Source: Actinostola sp. cb2023 (lineage: Eukaryota > Cnidaria > Anthozoa > Actiniaria > Actinostolidae). From it: a stretch of DNA of 64,000 nucleotides. The notes below the pieces were generated by a model. The model had not been told where the DNA came from. It saw only the letters and a program-made list of their open reading frames with translations, and did not search any database. Shown piece after piece: positions 21,310-32,733 of the stretch (position 1 is its first letter; each line of letters starts with the position of its first letter). Position numbers and translations under genes: made by a program. The DNA lies in the NCBI GenBank assembly GCA_033675265.1, contig JAUJYZ010001245.1, positions 1 to 64,000 of the forward strand, in the 5' to 3' direction.

Positions 21310-23108
21310 ATTTATACGGAAATACTGATAAAACCCCTATCCAAAGTGCTATTTTGATAATATCCATACATAAGGTAGGTATAGTTAGTGGGAAGCTTGT
21401 GTTGTGTAAATGAACGCATAAACCATTCCCTCACAAGAAATGACGTCATATAAATAGCTTTCCGCATAGCTTTGTTTGGACTACGAAAATACAGTATACT
21501 TTGTGACGGCACTTTGAAGCCCGCAGGTTAGACATTTTACATCGCAAACTGCCGGACAAGGTTTTGAAAATACTACAAGATCGGCAGTCGATTCAGTTTA
21601 TGTATAACTAGTTGAAGCGTAAGCAATTAATTTAACCGATTCTAACTATTCTAACTTTGTATGGTCTTCGAAATTTGAATTTCGATCTGAACTCGGTACA
21701 CCTTATCAAATCAACACGGCATATAATTTGCCTTAGGGGACTATACCTGTTATATCCAATGTGACAAACAACCCCCAGGGGACCCCGGGTGCAGTCAGTG
21801 GTCCAAGAGGTACAGGATCTGGTTCGCACTCTTCGATATTTGGCAGGGAACTCCTCCTTCCTCTCCCTAGGACCAAGTCCCTCTCGGCCTTCGGCCTCGC
21901 AGGGATCCCCTCTCGGCCTTCGGCCTCGATCTATCCGGCGTTGCCTGCGGAGGAGGCTAGTTGGAGACAATATTCAGATCGGCTTGCGAACTAACAAAAT
22001 CAATACACTTTCGACAAGAAGGTAGTTCAATGTGTTCATCGGCTGCAAATTGGACGCTTATCAAAATTTGTCACGCCATAAAGTGATATCGTGTAATTTA
22101 ATCTAGGAATACTCAGTGATGAACGGTTCTCGCTCAACGGTGCTCCACAGATTATCTGCATAAAACACGAAAAGTTTGAAAGTAAACTAACAAACAGTGA
22201 TGTATATATACGCAGCTAAATAGTCCTGTGCATTGTATGTGGTTTGTTGCACGTAACATTTGTTCTGAGGTATTTTAAGAACGGTTCTCCACTGTATTGC
22301 CTGATTGTTGAAAGAGGGACTAAGACATCATTATTTATTACCGTGCATTCTATGGAGAACCGTTGCAAAATCAACTAATATTGCCTAACCAATGCTCATA
22401 AACAGAACATAATAGTGTTATTATACATTGTTATCAAAATATTATCGCTAAATAACTTAAAAACTTAAAAATGGAGTACTAAACTGATAGAAATAGTACG
22501 GGAGAATCGTTATTAGCAGGGAGAACCGTACCCCGTTGTGACCAAAGGTCATTGTTTTGTGTGTATTATAGCGAGCGCCGTAGAAGAGAAATCATGTTTT
22601 TTGAAAACCTTATTGAACAGTGGATAACAAGAAATGATATTGATGCCATCGGAAGTTTGTAATTTTAAATACGCGAGACTTACGTATACGCACGACACAC
22701 TAAAACATTGGTAAAGTTGCTGATATACGCACATCATATATATAATGTAAATAACAGTCAGTTGCTATCCAAACACGTCGTAAACGATCTTAGTTAACTC
22801 TGACTAATTAATTATTACTAATTACTAAACACACGATACTATGAACGTTGTACGTAACAAATATTATGCAAAAAAGTTTTTTTTTAACTCCCTTTCTTGA
22901 GTAGCTACATACGATTTATGTCAATAATGATCACAATAATATTGGCTGGATGCAGTATGAAACATTGTTATGAAATTAAAAAATAACAACGACAATTTCT
23001 TCACATCTTTGAGGTAAATGTCCGCTACTCTATACATTCGTGACTCTATGCCAAAAATATCACTACCTTAGCACTCCACAAATTGTATAAACGTGAAAAT
23101 GTGCATCG
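21310..23108. other. Noncoding interval with a GC-rich island
   Basis: About 21760-21990 is GC-rich with two copies of CTCTCGGCCTTCGGCCTCG. Short frames are open on both strands but none is convincing. GAACGGTTCTC or its inverse recurs at about 22122, 22271, 22353 and 22522. No gene is recognised. Confidence 0.35.
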
Positions 23109-23110
23109 GA

Positions 23111-23386
23111 CAATCGTTGCCATAATTCCTTGGCACGATGCACATTTTCGGTAGCTAGTGCTCTTTATTAGGAACAAGTTGTCTTGTTGGATACTCCCCT
23201 GCCCCCACATACAATGTTGCTGGTTATTTAGATAGTATAATGGTGTATGTTGATTTCCCGGTGGCCCTCGATGAGCAAGTTCGTCTCAACAACTTTGTAT
23301 TGGGGGAGGGGGGTAGTTTTGTACCCAAACTTTAATGACGCGCGTGCTCAATTATCCAATCGTGCCAACCATTTTGGCAACGATTG
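23111..23386. mobile_element. MITE with CAATCGTTGCCA ends, copy 2
   Basis: A near-identical copy of 21028-21308 lacking a few bases (near GTTGCATTGG). Confidence 0.85.
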
Positions 23387-23654
23387 TAGTATGAAACTGT
23401 AAAATCAACAGGATCATGGAAATTATAAAACCATTCTTCAAATCGTCCTTCAAAACCAATGCAAGGTTACTCGTCTGGCTGAACTGCAACCGCTTAATTA
23501 TTTTGGAAATAAAATGTCAGGAACAATGTCGAGCATGATTCATCTATTGTTCTGGATCATTTCATTTAGTTTCATATAAATATGAACAACCATATATTTT
23601 GTATTTAATATTTGTTTATTTTACGTTAATTATATTTTTAGCATTTGTTAAGTT

Positions 23655-23693
23655 AGTTCCAAGCTTTCGGGTCATTGACCTATCATCATTTGG
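23655..23693 (-). ncRNA. Degenerate hammerhead-like remnant
   Basis: The minus strand reads ATGATGA, hairpin GGTCAATGACC, CGAAAGC. The first core C is changed to A and the cleavage region differs, so it is probably inactive. Confidence 0.25.
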
Positions 23694-23775
23694 ATGTGAA
23701 AAGCTGGTGGACAAAAATATACAAAAACAGTACATGCTTATGTGACAGTCAAATGTACACTGTAAAAATGGACTG

Positions 23776-24265
23776 GTTGAAACAACCATAAAAAATTGGT
23801 TAAACAATGAGTCTGAGGTAACCAGTAATTTATGGTTGAAATGACCATTAACGAATTGGTTGTTTCAACCTCTACGAAATAGGTCGAAATAACCAAAATG
23901 TATTGGTTGTTTCAACCTGTATGAAATAGGTTGAAATGACCATTAAATAATTGGTTGTTTCAACCTGTATGAAATAGGTCGAAATAACCAAAATGTATTG
24001 GTTGTTTCAACCTGTATGAAATAGGTTGAAATGACCATTAACGAATTGGTTGTTTCAACCTGTATGAAATAGGTCGAAATAACCAAAATGTATTGGTTGT
24101 TTCAACCTATTATATTGATTGGAATAACCAATTATTAATGGAAATCAGAATGAGTCTGAGGTAACCATTTTAAATGGTTGACTTATGTTGTTTCAACCAA
24201 TTAAATATTGGTTACAAAGTTATTGGAAGAAATAACCAAAATATAATTGTTTGAAAAAAAACAAT
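23776..24265. repeat. Subterminal array, about 120-bp period with 60-bp half-units
   Basis: Alternating blocks of ATTGGTTGTTTCAACCTGTA, GAAATAGGTTGAAATGACCA and GAAATAGGTCGAAATAACCA repeat along the left end of the 23756-29442 unit. Confidence 0.8.
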
Positions 24266-24934
24266 TATAACAAATGGTTATTTTAACTAGGAAAATAGAC
24301 CTATATACTACAAAACACAAAGTACATTTCTAGATTTAATAAAGTTTATTATTCAAAAATGCATCTTTCATAATTACATGTTACATGCAGTGTATGTTAC
24401 ATTGTACATGCATTCGCTGTCAAAAAGGTTGTTACATGTATATTATCATCTAAATATAGTACATTTATATATAGTAGTTTTTAGTTATTTTTAATCTCCT
24501 TGTAAACCGCTATTGTGCTACCGGAAATGGCACTACATGTATATGAATTATGTTCATTTTTAAAATACTATTATTATTGTGTCCATTGATTATACAAATG
24601 TATATTGTAATATATGTACTAACAGAACTGTCATGAGACTATTGTAATAAAAGCTATATTTCGTTCTAGATAGCATCTAAGCATGTTACATGTAGATGAA
24701 GTCATAGACCGAATTCATAATGGCCGCTGCTAATTAGTATAATGGTTGAAAGTTTATGTTTTCAGTAGCAAAAAGGATTAGTGATAGTAAAATTCAAAGA
24801 AACTATGTTGGCGAGTTTGAAGGTGAAATATTAAATTCTGCGAAGTTATTAGCACTTTTTATAAAATATATTCAGAAATCTATGTGATTTGATTGGTAGT
24901 TACCTCGGTAATATAAAATAAATATAACACGTTT

Positions 24935-25075
24935 TTCTGGGTTTGCATTCTGATGCAAACACTCGGGAGTTTGGGAGAAGTCTCAAGCTCTGCGGCTCGG
25001 TTTTACACATCAGTTCTCGACTTCTCCCAGACTCCCCCTCTTGTTTGCATCAGGCTATGCAAACACAGAAAACTT
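24935..25075. repeat. Fold-back with TTTCTGGGTTTGCAT arms
   Basis: GTTTTTCTGGGTTTGCATTC at the left and GCATAGCCTGATGCAAAC inverted at the right (ending ACACAGAAAAC). Inside is a second inverted pair, GGGAGAAGTC/GACTTCTCCC. A relative lies at 51835-51925. Confidence 0.6.
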
Positions 25076-25347
25076 TCTATATTTCTTGAATAGTGTAATA
25101 AATATGAAAACAAGGCTACAGTTGATAAACACATACAGTTCAGAACTCTTTGTTTTTGATCCATAATAACTTCTGGAATACTTTACAAGTCTATAATGCA
25201 CAACATTCCAAAATTGTATACATGTACATGTATTTTGAAGTAGGTATTATTTCCAATGGCCAAAGCATGCAATTTGTACTGTAAAGGTTGTACATGTGTA
25301 GCTTGTCTATTTTAAAGATACGGACTTATGAATTCGGTCTATTTAAT

Positions 25348-27854
25348 CTAGTGGCATATCTGCACAATGCTTACCAAGCATGATGTACTCCAAACAGCAT
25401 TTAATATACCGGTGGGTCGGAAGTTGCACACTACCATCCCTTCCGAGGCCAGTGCCAATGAATGAATGTCAAGTCTGTCCCCAGTGGAGATGAGGCAGGG
25501 CATTGTCGTTTCCTCTGCCATCTTTGAGATGTCCTCAGAGTCATTCTAATTGATATAAACAAATAGAGAAAAAAACAATGTCTTAATATCAAAATTCACC
25601 ACTTTCCCTCTGGCACTAGTCACACATAAAGCACTGTATGGTCCTGTATCGAGGTAGCAAGATACTAAATGTACATACTTGAATAATCCTCTCACATTAC
25701 CCTAATGCAGCCTTGTGTTTGACCAGTGAGCCGATGTATGCATGGAAAGTTGTCAATCAACATTTAATTATGTGTAAAATGCTAAACTGTATCTACATTG
25801 AAGTGCACCTAACATTTATTTCAATATTATTTATTTCAATCCTACATAAAATAAGTTAAATCGCACAATATTTCTTGATTTGAGCATCTTGTCAATTTAT
25901 TATAGTCAGAGAGGTTTTAATTTCCAAAAGGCAAACCTTTTTAAACATCAATATTGTTCAACTTGTAGATGATACATGTACATGTACGTGCATGTAAATA
26001 TAATGTTTCTATAATTTTTTTAATCAGTAAAATGTTTCATTCACGAGAGAGAAAATGACTGCAAATAATCTTGGTGACACATCCAATAGAGTACCGAAGC
26101 GATGACGTCATAAAAACTTACATGCCAAATTTGAGAGCAATCTGTTAAATAGCAGCTGAGATATGGCCAGTTGAATATATAATTTCCCCACACAAATCAC
26201 TGTAAATTCGGCCTGGTACCAGTCATCTTACAGCATATAGATCTGACATGGCATGACGTCACTCTTACTGTTATAGAAAACCAGTCATCTTACAGTATAA
26301 AGATCTGACAAGGCATGACGTCACTCTTACTGTTATAGAAAACCAGTCATCTTACAGTATAAAGATCTGACATGGCATGACGTCACTCTTTCTGTTATAG
26401 TAAACCAGTCATCTTACAGCAAAACTTACAGATTTATCTCCTGTGTTCATTTTTTTTGCTTTTCCCTCCCTTTTTATTATTCCACTCGTGTGTCACTTTA
26501 CCATATACATCTGAAGGGCAAGAGAACACGCGAAATATGCCAGTGTATTACACAGTAGCTCGCACGCATACAAAAACATAACAAAAATGGCTCAAGAACT
26601 TCATAACCAAAACATAACCAATTGTGGAATAATAAACCCTTATTTGATGGTTTGACATATAATACTTGTGGACATTTTACTCATTGCTCGTATTTTTCCT
26701 CGCTCAGAAAATACGCAACTCGTAAAATATCCACGTGTATTATCTGTCAAACCATCAAATAAGCTGTATATAATCTAAATTATTTACCATTTTCCTTGTC
26801 GTCACTGCTTGACTTTAAGGGCTTCCCAAATTTATTTTCCCCTGTAGCTGTACATCTGTAAAATTAGATTGAGAGAATATTAAGTCACAAACACCGTGAT
26901 ACAATGTAAGGATCAAATAAATTTAAATAATTAAATCAGAGTAACAATATTATGGTGATACCTTCATCATCTGAGCCTACAACCAATACATTTTTCTCAT
27001 ACTCTAATGCTTGGGGCTTTTTGGCTGTATTATAAACAAATAAGACAGTAAGCTTAATAAATCACAAATACTAAAACATACATGTGTACATGTATAAAAA
27101 TAAAAATATATACATTGTATATGTAGTATGTGGTACACTTAGCTTCGTATGTAAATTGCCCATTTCAAACCATGTGATGTAAACATGGTGTTCTCTGGAG
27201 AATTAGTCCTTTCAATATGAACGAATAAATTTCAGAAATATTAAGGAACAATTCTCCAGAGAATATCATGTTAACATCACATGGTTTGAAATGGGCAATT
27301 TGCATACAAGCTAGAGATCTATTAGCTTTTAAAAATGAATTAGCCACTGTTTAAACAGAGTAATCCCTCCCTGCCTGGTTAATCATAAACAGAGAAATAC
27401 TTTGAGCGGGAATTCTCGGGTTGAATGATCTTATAAAGGCTAATATAAACTCAAATGGCAAATAAGTTCCATATACAATGATATAGTATAAATTAGTATA
27501 TATACGGCAACCAAAGTTCACATTTAAAACGTTTATACAGACGTTTATACACGCTTTTGTATCGGTGGTTTAACGGCCTTTGTAAATATAGATGTAGATG
27601 AGCGGCCCACGCCAAAGCGGCATTGAAAATCGTTTAATTACGAATTATTCTAGTCTGTAAAAACATTCTAAATCTAACCATAGCTTAAATCAGTTAAGCT
27701 TTAAACATTACTCACCCAACAATCTCAAAATAGTCCCACTGAATAAGTTAACTCTCTGATCTCCCTGCATGTCAAGAGCGGCATGATTCTGACCGTTTCG
27801 GCGTTTGCTTCTCCTAGAGGCTCTAATCTTTGTCAATAACGATATCTTTACCAT
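25348..27854 (-). CDS. Possible small 4-exon gene inside the 5.7-kb unit, unrecognised
   Basis: Exon 1 (27854-27716) starts MVKISLLTKIRASRRSKRRN and ends in phase 1 before GTGAGT. Exon 2 (27024-26962) and exon 3 (26847-26788) are both phase 1 to 1 and open, giving acidic, Ser-rich sequence (VVGSDDE, KSSSDDKEN). A candidate last exon (25545-25348) is open for 65 codons to TAG, but in phase 0, so it does not join in frame; joined at its plain acceptor the frame stops at once. Either an exon is missing, the gene has decayed, or the protein ends there at about 90 residues. It could be a transposon accessory gene or a host gene fragment. I recognise no family. Confidence 0.35.
26104..26385. promoter_or_regulatory. 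Four TGACGTCA (CRE) palindromes, three in a 62-bp tandem repeat
   Basis: TGACGTCA occurs at 26104-26111, 26254-26261, 26316-26323 and 26378-26385. The last three lie in copies of CCAGTCATCTTACAG...GATCTGAC...GCATGACGTCACTC, and a fourth partial unit follows at about 26405. A perfect CREB/ATF palindrome four times in 282 bp is unusual, but the repetition itself explains three of them. Confidence 0.5.
26632..26765. mobile_element. Palindromic MITE with TTATTTGATGGTTTGACA arms
   Basis: CTTATTTGATGGTTTGACAT at the left is inverted near the right end (TGTCAAACCATCAAATAAG). Arms of about 50 bp surround a short loop. Confidence 0.75.
27142..27314. mobile_element. MITE with AGCTTCGTATGTAAATTGCC ends, copy 1
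   Basis: TAGCTTCGTATGTAAATTGC at the left is inverted at the right (GGGCAATTTGCATACAAGCTA). A shorter relative lies at 39409-39540, nested in the RecQ-carrying element. Confidence 0.8.
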
Positions 27855-28348
27855 TCATCGTGCTAACTGCATGCTCCTACTCCCAATGAATGACGGCAAT
27901 GCCCATTTTAAGGCAAAATAACTGAACGAAGCGAAGAGATTGTTGTTGTGGTTTGAAATGAGCGCCAAGTCTTGTTCAAAGTTCGTTACTTATAAAGATC
28001 ACGTGCTCTACATGCACTTTTGACAATAACCGCTGACTGGATTTCCCAGTCCTCCTCCTTCTCGCCAGTATTGATTGAAAGTGGGGCCGCAATTCGGCTT
28101 GAGGGCAATAATATTGAAGATATTCAGTCGTTTTTTGACTGAGAAAATCGTCGAGAACAGTAAAGTTTATTTTAAGTGCTTGATTAGCTCATTTTCTCGT
28201 CAAAATCGGACCGTCAACTGAAACTGATCAGTACAACGGCGTCTTTGGGAGACAACAACGGAACAACAAATACAAATATAGCGATTATTATTATACTATT
28301 TATAATAAATTTGTTGGTATGAACAATATGCTTAGTTGCAATTTTGAC

Positions 28349-28763
28349 TACCGTAAATGCTCGATTTAGCACCCCGGGCGCTTATTAATTTTTTAGACCT
28401 CTAGGGGGAGGCGCTTATTCGAAGGGGGCGCTTATTGGAAGCAGGGCGCTTATTTATTTTCTCAGATGATGAACTCAATGTTTTCTTATATACGGTACTG
28501 CAACATACATATACAGTGAATAAAAATAGCAAACATGTACCGTGCGGTACTTGGTAAACTGTATACTGCTGTAAATATACGGTATTGACATACGGTATAC
28601 CGTGTTTCTGTTTATCGCTAAAGGTTTTTTTTTCTGAATTTCTTTTAGTGGCCGGGAGGCGCTTATTGGAAGGGGGGCGTTTATAAAATGTTTAGACCTC
28701 TAGGGCGCTTATTCGAGGGGGGCGCTTATTGGAAGCAGGGCGCTTAATCGAGCATTTACGGTA
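28349..28763. mobile_element. GCGCTTATT-type MITE, about 415 bp
   Basis: The ends TACCGTAAATGCTCGAT and ATCGAGCATTTACGGTA are inverted. Inside, GGGGCGCTTATT and GACCTCTAGGG are repeated. Related: 54075-54507 and a fragment near 29872. Confidence 0.8.
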
Positions 28764-29090
28764 TTTCATTAATGGTTGTTTTACTGACTAAATCTTTGTG
28801 ACCGCAATGGTTAACCAATATAGTAATGATTAAAACAACCATAATAAAACAGTTATTATAACTTTGAATTAAGGTTACTATTTTGACCATTTATTAAATA
28901 TAATGGTTGTTTTAACTAATTGGAATAGTTGTAACCAAAAATATAGGGTTATTTCAACTAGTCAGTTTTTACAGTGTACAAATATGAGATGCAAAATGCT
29001 AAACATGCTAAAATACAATTGTTTAAGCACAACTACCGGTATTGCTGAAACTTCTTTTTTAGACTGACTTGACTGACTTTATGGATTCAA

Positions 29091-29380
29091 CCAATACAAA
29101 TTGTTCATTTCTACCATTTATTAATGGTTATGGATTTAACCATTAGTAATTGGTCATTTCAACCAATACAAATTGTTCATTTCTACCATTTATTAATGGT
29201 TATGGATTTAACCATTAGTAATTGGTCATTTCAACCAATACAAATTGTTCATTTCTACCATTTATTAATGGTTATGGATTTAACCATTAGTAATTGGTCA
29301 GTACAACCAATACAAATTGTTCATTTCTACCATTTATTAATGGTTATGGATTTAACCAATTGTTAATTGGTCAGTTCAAC
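29091..29380. repeat. 72-bp tandem repeat, four units
   Basis: The unit begins CCAATACAAATTGTTCATTT at 29091, 29163, 29235 and 29307. Because 72 is divisible by three, it keeps a spurious reading frame open. It is the right-hand counterpart of the left subterminal array. Confidence 0.9.
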
Positions 29381-29889
29381 CAATAGTAAATGGTCATAAC
29401 CATTTTAATTGGTTGTTTCAACCAGTCCATTTTTACAGTGTAAGTAATGTTTATCTACTGAATGCATATTGTATGTTAGGACAGCGGTGGTGTGAACACA
29501 TTTAAGGGTGCTAGTCTGGATAGGAGCCGGGAGTTGTCGGAGGGTGGTTTGAGTTTCTCTGTAGGGGTGTCATGTGTATATTTGGGATGGGAGCATAATT
29601 ACCTTATACATACCGCCAAACCTCTCCCCCATCCCCTCCCTTCCAAACCCAACCCCCCCTCCCACATACAAACGTTAACTACCCATCCTCCTTCCTTGGT
29701 CCAAATACCTTGCCAACTCTATCATTCTGGAATAGCCAGTCGATTATAAAGAAATATATATAAATGTATCGACTCCTGTGAGACTCGAACTCCATGCAGA
29801 CTTTTAATTGGATCCTTTGATATGATGACGGTATCAAATGAAAGACGAAAATTAAAAAGAAACTAAAAATGGGGCGCTTAATCGAGGGT

Positions 29890-30215
29890 AGACATAGCCG
29901 AGGGCCTCTCCTGCTTTCGTACCTATGTCTTTGACTCCGCTCTTGTTGTTCTTGCCATCGCCCTTGCTTTCTTCTTTGTTTTTACTTTTAACTTTCGTAC
30001 TCCGCTGTTTGCGAATTGCCGCGTGAGCTTCTTTGAATTTCTGTTTTTTAATGCAGACTTCTTTCATTTCCTGTTGGCTGTTGAAGTCGAGAAGTTGCTT
30101 GTTATAAATATATGGTCGTTTTCTTGTGATATAAGATAAATCAGAGCCGTCCACTTCGCTTTCTTTATCGGGCTCAAATTCATCGAAATAATTTTCTAGC
30201 TTCGAGGACTCACAT
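29890..30215 (-). pseudogene. Lys-rich coding remnant, unrecognised
   Basis: The frame opens just after a TAA near 30220 with no ATG for the first stretch and reads SSKLENYFDEFEPDKESEVD, then RKRPYIYNKQLLDFNS, then a basic region (KQRSTKVKSKNKEESKGDG). Charge pattern and composition look like real protein, possibly the start of a transposon ORF, but no family is recognised. It abuts a GCGCTTAATCGAGGG fragment of the MITE family at 28349. Confidence 0.3.
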
Positions 30216-30829
30216 TAATCTGAGGAAATAGCTAGTGAGATATATTTCCTTCTCAAAGTAACGTTAACTGCTGAAAACTTGCACTCTCGTCACTCTCCTC
30301 GTGGATAATGATATATATACTGAGAGCCGAAAGAATCGGAGCAGTTATTCAGTACTACTAGGAGATAATTCGGAAACGACGCATGCGCTATAAAGCCCAA
30401 CCTGTATAGTTTGTGACATACAGAAAAATAACCCCCATTTTATAACTCGGACATTCCACAGGAAGTCCGAGTACTGATTTATTATGGTCCTGATTTGTAG
30501 TCAATTTAAACAAACTGAATACTCATTGATCTGTTTATAAGGTCCACCATCTTTACCTGAGCTTGAGGTTCGTATTCATCAGACATCAGTAACGTTGACC
30601 TGGTCAAAACCTGAGGAAAATGGACGTGAAAAAATAAAATACACAATCCTCAAGAAAGTCATTGCAATGGATGGCAGTTTGTCAAAGATAGACGTGACTG
30701 CTACATTGTTCACATACACGGTAGAAAACCTTGATCCAGGAAAGAAGTACAGTTTTATTGTTACTGCATGGAATAAAGATGGAGAAAGCCTACAAGATGA
30801 TAGTAAAGCAAAGATTGTGACCATACCTA

Positions 30830-31255
30830 TGTTGAAACTACTACTACACCCACTAATACTACACCCACTAATACTACACCCACTACTACTACACCCAACT
30901 ACTACTACACCCACTACTACTACACCCACTACTACTACTACACCCACTACTACTACACCCACTACTACTACACCCACTACTACTACACCCACTACTACTA
31001 CACCCACTACTACTACACCCACTACTACTACACCCACTACTACTACACCCACTACTACAGCTGTTGAAACTACTACTACACCCACTACTACTACTACACC
31101 CACTACTAAGTCCACTACTACACCCACTACTACACCTGTTGAAACTACTACTACACCCACTACTACTACACCCTCTACCGAGTCCACTACTACACCCACT
31201 ACTACACCGACTACTACACCCACTACCACACCCACTACTACACCCACTACTATAA
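30830..31255 (+). repeat. ACT/CCC triplet minisatellite encoding the Thr/Pro stalk
   Basis: ACTACTACTACACCC units, 15 bp (TTTTP), repeat more than 20 times. Receptor A has only about two units at 3768-3794. In the TTTTP frame it would give a mucin-like O-glycosylated stalk of about 140 residues. Confidence 0.9.
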
Positions 31256-31286
31256 CTCTTGGTAAGAATAAACAATTGTTCAATTA

Positions 31287-31665
31287 GCCATTACCTAAAC
31301 GAGCAGGGGACTGGGAACGAGTTTATTATAATTAATGCAATTACGAAATTAATGTTGAAATTAGTATCTGTGCAAAGTTTGATGTGATTTGAGCGAATTC
31401 TGTCGGAATTATAAACTTTTGAAATTGTGTTGTCCAGCCACAATTTTACAGTGAATGTATGGTTTGGCTGGACAACGTCAAATATTTATATTATTTGTAT
31501 GGGAAAATAGACATATATGATGCCCTCTAGCATCGTAGTTCACCAAACTTTCCAGACTAGCTAAGTTTGATCTGCTCTCTCAGAAAATGATGCCCATTTT
31601 TGCTAGTTTCTTATTGAATAAGTTTTACGGACTTGGTCCCAGATCCTGCTCGTTTAGGTAATGGC
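31287..31665. mobile_element. TA-flanked element in receptor B intron, 379 bp
   Basis: GCCATTACCTAAACGAGCAG is inverted at 31640-31665. TA flanks both sides. Receptor A shows the empty site (CAATTGTTCAATTATACAAG), so it inserted after the duplication. Confidence 0.85.
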
Positions 31666-31735
31666 TAATCATACAGTAGTTTTTTGGTCAATGTCTGTAA
31701 TGCTTTGAAGTACGAAACAACAAATCAATGAAATC

Positions 31736-31813
31736 TAAACGAGTGGAAGACTGGGTTCGACAATCCATAGATGCTTTGCGATCACGATTCGAATCCAGTC
31801 TTCCACACGTTTA
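31736..31813. repeat. Fold-back shared with receptor A intron
   Basis: Same as 3896-3973. Confidence 0.75.
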
Positions 31814-31821
31814 GGTAAAGG

Positions 31822-32301
31822 CAAGAGTAAATGAGGTAAGAGAAGGAATCCCTAGCACCCCATCGTGTCGCCGTTGGAAAACACGAAATTGCAAGAGCAA
31901 ACATCACCAAAACCTTGAAGCACCAGGCATATTTTGGACCTGATGAAAATGTAATTCAAGAACAAGCATCTCCATATTCGGCAATTTAAAAATGAATCTA
32001 CAGAATCGTCTCAAGTCTCCCAAATTCACAATAATTTCAATCAAATCCATAAAGAATCGATAACTTGGTAAAATTCTTCATTGAATTTTTGAAGTTAAAA
32101 TTTGTAAAATGTTCGAGAAAGTTGAGAATATTTTTTTCGCTCACTTCGCTCAACGGCCTCCGCATCTCGCCTTATATGATCTGACCAATCACGTTAATTC
32201 CGTTTCCAGAAAAGATTGAGTTCTAAAAATATAAATAACGGCATTATGATTTGTCAAGAGCCCAATACGGGAGATTCCTTCTCTCACCTCATTCTCTCTT
32301 G
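31822..32301. mobile_element. CAAGAG...CTCTTG element, copy 1 (480 bp), hAT-like target site
   Basis: The ends CAAGAGTAAATGAGGTAAGA and TCTCACCTCATTCTCTCTTG are inverted. The empty site in receptor A (GGTAAAGGCAAATATACC) shows a 7-8 bp duplication (GTAAAGG/GTAATAG) with mismatches. A longer relative lies at 60989-62062. Confidence 0.8.
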
Positions 32302-32733
32302 GTAATAGCAAAATATACCTGCATCTGATAACGTTGTGTTTGGTGGTTTTCGTGTTTTGTTACCTAGGTTACACAAAGAGTTCTTTATGCTCGTCAGCTG
32401 ACCAGCAAAAGGGATATAGTAAGTACAAACACTTGAAATATTAAACTCAATCAAAATGTTTCTGTACATAGGCTTCATGAATTAGTTTAATGTAATAACT
32501 TGAAATATTGTATTGATGTGAGTACTTTACGTCCTTGACATATTAATTACTTCATTTCTTAATTAAAATGATCCTTCAACTATAGTGTCCATTTATGGTC
32601 ATGTGCTCGTTGATCTATTTGTATCTCTCACTAAAATGAACGATCTTTGATATCACTGAATCATTGCGAACACATTTGTTAGAAAACTATTGTGATTTCT
32701 CAAGGTAGTTTTAAAAGAAAGGCTGATACTACG

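Larger units (their letters stand above)
23756..29442. mobile_element. 5.7-kb unit with perfect 32-bp terminal inverted repeats
   Basis: The left end TACACTGTAAAAATGGACTG, continuing 12 more bases, is exactly inverted at 29411-29442. Just inside both ends are arrays of TGGTT/AACCA words, which could be transposase-binding sites. A second right-end-like sequence (TTTTTACAGTGTA) ends at 28978, so the right side may be duplicated or nested. No clean target duplication was found: the left flank is CAAATG, and the flanks after 28978 and 29442 are CAAATA and AGTAAT. Inside are several MITEs and a possible minus-strand gene. Confidence 0.6.

Noticed and set aside
21632..22025. Overlapping frames on both strands in a GC-rich island
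   Set aside because: Several frames are open at once, as expected from low stop density in GC-rich repeats; none matches a known domain.
29124..29366. 80-codon frame with repeated MVMDLTISNW units
   Set aside because: Product of the 72-bp tandem repeat near the right end of the 5.7-kb unit.
30579..31283. Minus-strand frame of GVVV repeats
   Set aside because: Shadow of the Thr/Pro stalk triplets of receptor B.
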